Shown here: positions 1 through 6,288 of the stretch, piece by piece
How positions within the stretch are numbered: the stretch's first letter is position 1
How the letters are laid out: each line of letters starts with the position of its first letter
Assembly: GCA_946478975.1 (NCBI GenBank)
Contig: CAMLEO010000058.1
Span: 1-27,878 of the forward strand
From: an uncultured Steroidobacter sp.
GTDB lineage: Bacteria; Pseudomonadota; Gammaproteobacteria; Steroidobacterales; Steroidobacteraceae
Direction: 5' to 3'
DNA length: 27,878 nucleotides
Program-made: the position numbers and the translations under genes
Notes under the pieces: model-generated
Seen by the model: the letters and a program-made list of their open reading frames with translations, nothing else
Databases searched by the model: none
What the model was told of the DNA's origin: nothing

Positions 1-385
1 GAGCATAGGTTTGCGGCAACGTCATCGCCGCGGCAGATTCGACCGCACTTGCCGCCGAGCGAATGTATGTTTCCTCGATGCTTCGCCCGCCGGTCGCTCG
101 CACTGGCCGTTTTGTTTCCAACATCATCAGCGGCGAGCGCAAGCCCGCTTCGACTTCTTCCAGCAAGCGCTGCTGAAACGCCGCGAATCCATCGAAGCCC
201 AGCTTGCTCACCATGCGGATCACGCTCGGATCGCTCACGCCGGCGCGGCGTGCCAGGGCGGTCGCGGTGCCGAGGCCGGCGACCGGATAGTCGTTGAGCA
301 GTGCCTGGGCGATCTTCGCCTCCGTGGGCGTGAGTGCCAGGGTGTGCTGGGTCAGCAAGTCTCGAATGGGCGAGGTCTGGTTCAC
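1..385 (-). CDS. MurR/RpiR-family transcriptional regulator, N-terminal part (runs off the window)
   Basis: Translating the minus strand from a GTG at 385 gives about 128 residues open to the window edge, so the C-terminal part is missing. The visible part matches the RpiR-type helix-turn-helix domain: a leading TPTEAKIAQALL helix, then TALARRAGVSDPSVIRMVSKLGF, in which the SDPSVIRM stretch is the usual recognition helix, then FAAFQQRLLEEV. The SIS sugar-phosphate-binding domain typical of the family would lie beyond the window and cannot be confirmed. Two in-frame starts are possible, GTG at 385 or TTG fifteen bases upstream, and neither has a strong Shine-Dalgarno; a TGA lies a little further upstream. 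The gene is divergent from rocD, with about 150 bases between them. RpiR regulators commonly control their divergent neighbour, so control of ornithine catabolism is a reasonable inference but is not shown. Confidence 0.85.
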   Translation of the reverse strand, partial: MNQTSPIRDLLTQHTLALTPTEAKIAQALLNDYPVAGLGTATALARRAGVSDPSVIRMVSKLGFDGFAAFQQRLLEEVEAGLRSPLMMLETKRPVRATGGRSIEETYIRSAASAVESAAAMTLPQTYA

Positions 386-487
386 GTAGGCTTGGGTCAA
401 AACCGGGTCGGAGCTGCGGATTCTAGCGTATCAAAGCCTGTCGACTGAATTACAGAGAACCCTATATGAGGTGATCTTGAAGGATTA

Positions 488-516
488 TTGACATTCCCGT
501 GCCGCCCCCCTTTAAT
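488..516 (+). promoter_or_regulatory. Sigma-70 type promoter for rocD
   Basis: A perfect -35 TTGACA (488-493) is followed by a 17-base spacer and a five-of-six -10 TTTAAT (511-516). A start of transcription near 523 would give a leader of only about 16 bases before the ATG at 539. The leader contains TGGGG as a weak Shine-Dalgarno. The position of the -35 rules out the longer upstream reading of rocD. Confidence 0.7.
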
Positions 517-538
517 GGGCGCGACTGGGGTATTCATC

Positions 539-1753
539 ATGACTCTATCTGCCAGCGATCTGTCCGCCATCGAGGCCCGGCTCGGTGCGCGCAACTACAA
601 GCCGCTCGATGTAACGCTGACCCGCGGTGAAGGCGTGTGGGTGTGGGATGTCGAGGGCAAGCGCTATCTCGACTGCCTGTCCGCGTATTCGGCGCTCAAT
701 CAGGGCCACTGTCATCCAAAGATTCTTGCAGCGATGTGCGAGCAGGCGTCGCGGCTCACGTTGACGTCGCGTGCGTTTCGAAACGATCAGCTGCCGCTGT
801 TGTATCTGGATCTGGAGCGGCTCACCGGCGCCAGGATGATCCTGCCGATGAACAGCGGCGCGGAGGCGGTGGAGTCGGCGCTGAAGGTGACGCGCAAGTG
901 GGGCTATGAAGTCAAAGGCGTGGCGCCCGATCAAGCAAACATCGTCACCTGCTCGAATAACTTTCACGGCCGCACCTTGGGCATCGTCGGTTTCAGCACC
1001 GATGCGTTGGCGACCGGCGGCTACGGGCCGTTTGCGCCTGGCTTTCGCACCGTGCCTTTCGGTGACTTCGATGCGCTCGCGGCGGCGATCGATGCAAACA
1101 CGGTCGCGTTTCTAGTCGAGCCGATTCAAGGCGAGGCGGGCGTGATCATGCCGCCGGCCGGATATTTCAAGCGGGTGCGCGAGCTGTGTACGGCGAAGAA
1201 TGTGATGTTGGTGCTGGATGAAATCCAGACCGGCCTCGGCCGCACCGGCAAGCTGCTCGCTCAAGAGCACGAGGAGATTCGTGCCGATCTCACATTGCTC
1301 GGCAAGGCGCTGTCCGGTGGTTTCTATCCCATCTCGGCGGTGCTGGCGAACAACGATGCGTTGAAGGTGTTGCAGCCGGGCACTCACGGCAGCACGTTCG
1401 GCGGCAATCCTCTGGCCAGTGCCATCGCCCGCGCGGCGTTAAGAGTGCTGATCGAAGAAGGCATGATCGAGAACGCGCGCGAGCAAGGCGAATATTTCCT
1501 TTCCCAGCTGCGCTCGCTCGGCAGCGGCCTCATCCGCGAAGTTCGCGGCCGCGGCCTGATGCTGGCCATCGAGCTGCGTCCGGAAGCCGGCGGCGCTTAC
1601 AAATATTGCGAACGTTTGCGCGACAAAGGATTGCTGGCCAAAGACACGCACGTTCACACCCTGCGCCTCGCACCTCCGCTGCTGATCAAGCGCGCAGAGG
1701 TGGATTACGCGTGTGAGATTCTGGCCAATGTGTTGACGAGAGTGCTGAAATAA
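539..1753 (+). CDS. rocD: Ornithine aminotransferase (ornithine--oxo-acid transaminase)
   Basis: This 404-residue protein has the length and motifs of class III PLP aminotransferases of the ornithine delta-aminotransferase type. These enzymes convert L-ornithine and 2-oxoglutarate to glutamate-5-semialdehyde and glutamate in arginine/ornithine catabolism or proline synthesis, in the cytoplasm. Visible motifs are [18 protein letters not shown] near the N-terminus, [13 protein letters not shown] (PLP phosphate contact), [34 protein letters not shown] and [16 protein letters not shown], in which Lys256 should form the Schiff base. [11 protein letters not shown] follows. The ATG at 539 was chosen over an in-frame upstream start because that start lies on the promoter -35. 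The gene is single, preceded by its own promoter and divergent from an RpiR-type regulator. Other class III transaminases are possible, but the [14 protein letters not shown] signature favours OAT. Confidence 0.92.
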   Translation: MTLSASDLSAIEARLGARNYKPLDVTLTRGEGVWVWDVEGKRYLDCLSAYSALNQGHCHPKILAAMCEQASRLTLTSRAFRNDQLPLLYLDLERLTGARMILPMNSGAEAVESALKVTRKWGYEVKGVAPDQANIVTCSNNFHGRTLGIVGFSTDALATGGYGPFAPGFRTVPFGDFDALAAAIDANTVAFLVEPIQGEAGVIMPPAGYFKRVRELCTAKNVMLVLDEIQTGLGRTGKLLAQEHEEIRADLTLLGKALSGGFYPISAVLANNDALKVLQPGTHGSTFGGNPLASAIARAALRVLIEEGMIENAREQGEYFLSQLRSLGSGLIREVRGRGLMLAIELRPEAGGAYKYCERLRDKGLLAKDTHVHTLRLAPPLLIKRAEVDYACEILANVLTRVLK

Positions 1754-1881
1754 CTATCTAACGCGCCGCGATGTGTAATTCCGCAGTGAGCTGCATGCCG
1801 ACACGGTGACGGACACTTCTGAAGGAACTCCTGTATCCGCCATTCGTTGGGTTGCCGATGATTGGTTGAGGAGGAGATGTC

Positions 1882-2247
1882 ATGCCCACCGCAAGCGGAC
1901 ACACGCAGGCGATTCGCGCCAAGAAGGTCATCGGCACCGCCGTCAAGGATCCGGGCGGCAAGAAGATCGGCGAGATCGAGGACGTGGTGCTGGACAAGCT
2001 GTCCAACAACATTATGTTCGCGGCCGTGAGTTTCGGTGGCTTCCTGGGCGTGAACGAGAAATATCATCCCATTCCCTGGAGCATGCTGTCGTACGACGAG
2101 GACGAAGGCGGCTACGTGGTGAATGTGACCAAGGAGCAGCTGCAGGCTGCACCCGCCGACACGCTCGGCGAGCTGACCAAGAACGACGGAATGACTTATC
2201 GGGATCGAGCTTTCGATTACTACCGTTCACCCCGGTACTGGGATTGA
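1882..2247 (+). CDS. PRC-barrel domain protein
   Basis: A 121-residue soluble protein with a strong Shine-Dalgarno (GAGGAGGAGA at 1868-1877) just before the ATG. Residues about 12-90 fit a single PRC-barrel: KVIGTAVKDPGGKKIGEIEDVVLD, then a strand reading MFAAVSFGGFLG, then KYHPIPWSML, which is the usual beta-barrel pattern of this fold. The C-terminus is short and charged, ending in YYRSPRYWD. There is no signal peptide or membrane segment, so it is probably cytoplasmic. Stand-alone PRC-barrel proteins are common in proteobacteria and are often linked to stress or envelope conditions, but their biochemical role is generally unknown. The gap of about 130 bases from rocD and the terminator immediately downstream suggest it is the last gene of its unit or monocistronic. 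Confidence 0.85.
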   Translation: MPTASGHTQAIRAKKVIGTAVKDPGGKKIGEIEDVVLDKLSNNIMFAAVSFGGFLGVNEKYHPIPWSMLSYDEDEGGYVVNVTKEQLQAAPADTLGELTKNDGMTYRDRAFDYYRSPRYWD

Positions 2248-2359
2248 GTGTTGAGTGTTTGGTTGGAAACCCAGGCGGGAATGGCAAAGGCTGAACCCTA
2301 GGATCGGAAGCGAGATCGCTGGCTTCGTTGCCGACTGACCAATGAACCAGCGTCCTACG

Positions 2360-2395
2360 CGAGCGACCCCCGTATAGCGGTGGGTCGCTCGTTTT
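2360..2395 (+). terminator. Intrinsic terminator after the PRC-barrel gene
   Basis: A 10-base-pair perfect stem is formed by CGAGCGACCC (2360-2369) and GGGTCGCTCG (2382-2391), with a 12-base loop that can itself pair CCG with CGG. The stem is followed by TTTT. It lies about 110 bases past the PRC-barrel stop and separates that gene from the sugar locus. There is no T run on the other strand, so it works for rightward transcription. Confidence 0.8.
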
Positions 2396-2408
2396 ATGTT
2401 GGGCATCA

Positions 2409-2436
2409 TGAATACGTGTGAGTGAATACGTATGCA
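2409..2436 (+). promoter_or_regulatory. Tandem LacI-type operator-like sites upstream of the GH13 alpha-glucosidase
   Basis: Two abutting 14-base units begin with the same eight bases, TGAATACG: TGAATACGTGTGAG (2409-2422) and TGAATACGTATGCA (2423-2436). The second contains the perfect palindrome ATACGTAT with a central CG, which is a hallmark of LacI-family operators, and recurs exactly at 4128-4141. Location upstream of two alpha-glucan genes supports a shared maltodextrin regulator. The identity of the regulator is inferred, since no such gene lies in the window. Confidence 0.6.
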
Positions 2437-2513
2437 GGCTCTCGAAGCCTGAGGTGTCCTGCGGGTAACCTCTGCGCGCATAACTTCCAAGCAGCGAGCA
2501 GGGGGCCTGGCCG

Positions 2514-4130
2514 ATGACAGTACCGCCGTGGTGGCGTGGCGCGGTGATCTATGAGATCTACCCGCGCAGCTTCCTCGATAGCAACGGTGACGGCGTAGGC
2601 GATCTTCCGGGCATTCTGCAGCGTCTGGATTACGTCGCCGAACTCGGCGTCGATGCGATCTGGATCGCGCCGTTCTTTCGTTCGCCGATGGCGGATTTCG
2701 GTTACGACGTGGCTGATTATCGCGCCGTCGATCCTCTCTTCGGCACCATGGCGGATTTCGATCGGCTGCTGGCCCGCGCGCATCAGCTCGGGCTCAAAGT
2801 GATGATCGACCAGGTGTTGAGCCACACTTCCAGCGAGCACGAATGGTTTCGCGAGAGTCGGCAGAGTCGCGACAATCCCAAGGCCGATTGGTATGTCTGG
2901 GCCGATCCGAAGCCGGACGGCACGCCGCCCAACAACTGGCTGTCGATCTTCGGCGGGGTCGCGTGGCGCTGGGAGCCGCGTCGTCGCCAGTATTACCTGC
3001 ATAACTTTTTATCGTCGCAGCCGGATCTGAACTTTCATCAGCCGCGGCTGCGCCGTGCCGTGCTCGATAACGTGCGCTTCTGGCTGGATAAAGGCGTCGA
3101 CGGGCTGCGGCTCGACGCGATCAACTTTTGTTTTCACGACCAGGCGCTGCGAGACAATCCGCCCAAGCCGCCGGCCGAGCGCAAGACGCGTGGGTTCAGT
3201 CCCGAGAATCCATACGCCTATCAATACCATCGTTATGACAACACGCAGCCGGAGAATCTGCAGTTTCTCACCGAGCTGCGTGCGTTGCTGGATGAGTATC
3301 CGCACACGGCCGCGCTGGCCGAAATTTCTTCTGAAGATTCGATCACGACGACCGCGGAATACACCAGCGGCAGACGTTTGCACATGGGCTACAGCTTCGA
3401 GCTGCTGTCGGAGGAATTCTCCGCCGCGCACATTCGCAGCGTCGTCGAAGGATTCGAAGCGAAGTTATCCGAAGGCTTTCCCTGTTGGGCGCTGTCGAAT
3501 CATGACGTTCGCAGAGTCGTAACGCGTTGGGGCGGACCGAATCCGTCGCCGGCGCTGGCCAATCAGCTCATCGCGTTGCTGTGTTCGCTGCGCGGCTCGG
3601 TGTGTCTCTACCAGGGCGAAGAGCTGGGGCTCAACGAAGCGAATGTACCTTATGAGTCTTTGCGCGATCCCTATGGCATCGCGTTCTGGCCGAATTTCAA
3701 GGGTCGCGACGGCTGTCGCACACCGATGCCTTGGGACAGCAGCGAACATGGTGGATTCAGTTCCGCGCGGCCGTGGCTGCCGGTGCCGAAGGAACATCGC
3801 CAGATCAGCGTGCAGTCCCAATCGGAAGATCGTCACTCGGTGTTGAATAACTGCCGCGCCTTCCTGCGTTGGCGCAAGCGATACGAGGCGCTGCGCTGGG
3901 GTGACATCGAGTTCATCGATGTACCAGAGCCGGTGCTCGCATTCACACGCCGCTACGGCGATTCGCGCGTCTTCGCTGCGTTCAATCTCGGCAATCAGCC
4001 GACGCAGTTTCAAATGACATTGCCTGAGCGTTGGCGCCCGATCGAGAGCCCGGGCGTGCAGGAAGGAAAGCTGCAAGGCGAGCGAGTGACACTGCCAGCG
4101 CATGGAGTCTTGTTCGCCACGGACTCATGA
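2514..4130 (+). CDS. Cytoplasmic GH13 alpha-glucosidase (subfamily 23-like)
   Basis: A 538-residue protein without a signal peptide, beginning WWRGAVIYEIYPRSF, the typical start of GH13 alpha-glucosidases and oligo-1,6-glucosidases. It should release glucose from the non-reducing ends of maltose and maltooligosaccharides in the cytoplasm. The GH13 conserved regions are visible: GYDVADYRAVDP, QVLSHTSSEH, GVDGLRLDAINF with the nucleophile Asp201, ALAEISSED with the acid/base Glu270, and SNHDVRR with the transition-state stabiliser Asp331. The insert LRDNPPKPPAERK after the nucleophile region is typical of GH13_23 enzymes from Xanthomonas-like bacteria. The C-terminal beta domain ends at about residue 538. 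The ATG at 2514 has only a weak GGGGG-type ribosome site. It has its own operator-like region and lies 74 bases before the GH97 gene. The exact linkage preference (alpha-1,4 versus alpha-1,6) cannot be read from sequence here. Confidence 0.92.
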   Translation: MTVPPWWRGAVIYEIYPRSFLDSNGDGVGDLPGILQRLDYVAELGVDAIWIAPFFRSPMADFGYDVADYRAVDPLFGTMADFDRLLARAHQLGLKVMIDQVLSHTSSEHEWFRESRQSRDNPKADWYVWADPKPDGTPPNNWLSIFGGVAWRWEPRRRQYYLHNFLSSQPDLNFHQPRLRRAVLDNVRFWLDKGVDGLRLDAINFCFHDQALRDNPPKPPAERKTRGFSPENPYAYQYHRYDNTQPENLQFLTELRALLDEYPHTAALAEISSEDSITTTAEYTSGRRLHMGYSFELLSEEFSAAHIRSVVEGFEAKLSEGFPCWALSNHDVRRVVTRWGGPNPSPALANQLIALLCSLRGSVCLYQGEELGLNEANVPYESLRDPYGIAFWPNFKGRDGCRTPMPWDSSEHGGFSSARPWLPVPKEHRQISVQSQSEDRHSVLNNCRAFLRWRKRYEALRWGDIEFIDVPEPVLAFTRRYGDSRVFAAFNLGNQPTQFQMTLPERWRPIESPGVQEGKLQGERVTLPAHGVLFATDS

Positions 4131-4141
4131 ATACGTATGCA
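4128..4141 (+). promoter_or_regulatory. LacI-type operator-like site upstream of the GH97 operon
   Basis: TGAATACGTATGCA is identical over all 14 bases to 2423-2436, and its first three bases are the TGA stop of the GH13 gene. It lies just upstream of a weak promoter candidate, TTGCTG (4147-4152), 18-base spacer, TACGAT (4171-4176). The exact recurrence in front of a second glucosidase gene is the main argument that it is functional. Confidence 0.6.
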
Positions 4142-4204
4142 TAGCATTGCTGCCCGCGCAGTCGCGGTCCTACGATGCAGCAACAACGATGACAGGGGGA
4201 AAGG

Positions 4205-6244
4205 GTGATTTTCAGAGCCGCGCTGCTCGCGCTACTCGTTCCGTTATGGGCGTTTGCCTCGACGCCGAACGGAATCGTCGCATCGCAAGCCTCGCCGGGC
4301 GCGGTGCTGAACGTAAACATTTCTTTGGATGACGACGGCCGCGTGCAGTACAGCGTCACGCGTAAAGGCCGGCCGGTCATCGAACCTTCGCAGCTGGGAT
4401 TTCTGCTCACCGACGCGCCGAAGCTCGATCGCAATTTCAGCGTGAGCGATACGCAGACGCGCACCAACGACGATACGTGGGAACAGCCGTGGGGCGAGCG
4501 CCGCTACGTGCGCAATCATTACAGCGAGCTGCGGGTGAAGCTGAAGGAAAAGGGCACGCTTCATCGCAGGCTCGATGTCGTGTTCCGCATCTATGACGAC
4601 GGCTTGGGCTTTCGTTACGAGTTTCCTGAACAAGCGTCGCTCAGCACCGTCAACATCGGCGATGAGCTGACCGAGTTCACGGTTGCCGCTCCGGCAACGG
4701 CGTGGTGGATTCCCGCCGGCGAATGGAATCGCTACGAATATCTCTACAACAAAACGCCGCTGACCGAAGTCGGGCAGGCGCATACACCGATCACCGTGCG
4801 CACGCAGGAGGGCCTGCACATCGCGTTTCACGAAGCGGCGCTGGTGGATTATTCCTCGATGTGGCTGCGTCGAGTGACGGGCCAACGCTTGAAGGCCGAG
4901 CTATCACCATCGTCCTCGGGTGCGAAAGTCACACGCAAGGCGCCGTTCACGACGCCGTGGCGCACGATGCAGATCGCCGACAGCGCTGGCGGCCTGGTGA
5001 TGTCCGATCTGATCTTGAACCTCAACGAGCCCAACGAACTCGGCGATGTTTCCTGGGTGAAGCCGTTCAAGTACGTCGGCGTGTGGTGGGGCATGCACCT
5101 GGGCACGCTGAGCTGGAGTTCGGGGCCGACGCACGGCGCGACCACCAGGAACACCATGCGTTATATCGACTTCGCCGCCAAGAACGGCTTCCGCGGCGTG
5201 CTCGTAGAAGGCTGGAACAAAGGTTGGGATGGCGACTGGTTCGCGAACGGCGCCGACTTCAGCTTCACCGAGCCGTATCCCGATTTCGATCTGGAGAAAG
5301 TCGCGGCCTACGCCAAGCGCAAAGGCGTGCATTTGATCGGACATCACGAAACGTCCGGCAATATCGCGAACTACGAGAAACAACTCGCCGCCGGTCTGGA
5401 TTTGTATGCACGGCTCGGCGTCGATGCCGTGAAGACCGGTTACGTCGCCGATGCGGGCGGCATTCAAGCCATCGGCCCGGACGGCACACCGCGTTTCGAG
5501 TGGCACGACGGCCAGGTGATGACGCGTCATCACTTGTTGGTGGTCACCGAAGCGGCAAAACGTCACATCGCGGTGAATGCGCACGAACCGATCAAGGACA
5601 CAGGCTTGCGCCGCACTTACCCGAATTGGGTGGCACGCGAGGGAGCGCGCGGCATGGAATACAACGCGTGGGGCACGCCGCCGAATCCGCCTGAGCACGA
5701 AGCGAACCTGGTGTTCACTCGTCTGCTCGCCGGCCCCATGGATTTCACGCCCGGCGTGTTGAGTCTGCTCGGCAAGAACGGCCAGCCGATTCAATCGACC
5801 GAGGCCAAGCAGCTGGCGCTGTACGTCGTGATCTACAGCCCGATCCAGATGGCGGCCGATCTGCCCGAGAACTATCAGAAACATTTACGCGCGTTCCAGT
5901 TCATCAAGGACGTGCCCACCGATTGGGAAGATACGCGCGTGCTCAACGGCGAAGTCGGCGACTTCGCGACTTTCGCGCGTAAGGATCGAAACAGCGACGA
6001 CTGGTATCTCGGCAGCGTGACTGACGAGCAGGCGCGCACGCTGGACGTGAAGCTGGATTTTCTGGAGGCGGGCCGGACGTACCAGGCGCAGATCTATCGC
6101 GACGGCGATGACGCGGACTGGAAGACGCACCCGCACGCCTTGGCGATCGAGACGCGGCCGGTGCGACGGGGCGATTCGCTGACCCTGCGACTGGCGGCAG
6201 GCGGCGGCCAGGCCATTCGTTTCGTCGCCGCAGCGAAGCGTTGA
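4205..6244 (+). CDS. Exported glycoside hydrolase family 97 alpha-glucosidase (SusB-like, inverting type)
   Basis: A 679-residue protein starting at a GTG with a purine-rich GGGGGAAAGG just upstream. A hydrophobic signal peptide spans residues 1-18 and ends at AFA. The order fits GH97: an N-terminal beta-sandwich (about 20-280), a catalytic barrel (about 285-565) and a C-terminal beta domain. Key residues match SusB by spacing. Glu382 in GHHETSG corresponds to the base position Glu439, Glu461 in NAHEP to Glu508, and Glu485 in RGMEYNAW, exactly 24 residues later, to the general acid Glu532. The retaining GH97 enzymes carry an Asp nucleophile after the strand that here reads AVKTGYV, with no Asp, so an inverting mechanism is inferred. 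It probably acts in the periplasm on maltooligosaccharides delivered by the receptor encoded 44 bases downstream. The gene heads the GH97-receptor-amylase-permease operon. Confidence 0.93.
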   Translation: MIFRAALLALLVPLWAFASTPNGIVASQASPGAVLNVNISLDDDGRVQYSVTRKGRPVIEPSQLGFLLTDAPKLDRNFSVSDTQTRTNDDTWEQPWGERRYVRNHYSELRVKLKEKGTLHRRLDVVFRIYDDGLGFRYEFPEQASLSTVNIGDELTEFTVAAPATAWWIPAGEWNRYEYLYNKTPLTEVGQAHTPITVRTQEGLHIAFHEAALVDYSSMWLRRVTGQRLKAELSPSSSGAKVTRKAPFTTPWRTMQIADSAGGLVMSDLILNLNEPNELGDVSWVKPFKYVGVWWGMHLGTLSWSSGPTHGATTRNTMRYIDFAAKNGFRGVLVEGWNKGWDGDWFANGADFSFTEPYPDFDLEKVAAYAKRKGVHLIGHHETSGNIANYEKQLAAGLDLYARLGVDAVKTGYVADAGGIQAIGPDGTPRFEWHDGQVMTRHHLLVVTEAAKRHIAVNAHEPIKDTGLRRTYPNWVAREGARGMEYNAWGTPPNPPEHEANLVFTRLLAGPMDFTPGVLSLLGKNGQPIQSTEAKQLALYVVIYSPIQMAADLPENYQKHLRAFQFIKDVPTDWEDTRVLNGEVGDFATFARKDRNSDDWYLGSVTDEQARTLDVKLDFLEAGRTYQAQIYRDGDDADWKTHPHALAIETRPVRRGDSLTLRLAAGGGQAIRFVAAAKR

Positions 6245-6288
6245 ACAAATCACACGCCGGTGCGCCGGCGGATACGGGGGAATTCACA

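Noticed and set aside
439..454. HexR-like operator half-site (AATTACA, 448-454) upstream of the RpiR gene
   Set aside because: Only one half matches; the other arm is degenerate and the spacing is off by one.
2436..2450. Small hairpin AGGCT-CTCGA-AGCCT after the operator pair
   Set aside because: A 5-bp stem without a T run; not distinguishable from chance.
4702..5694. Plus-strand 330-codon frame inside GH97
   Set aside because: Arginine-rich out-of-frame shadow of a protein with confirmed catalytic residues.
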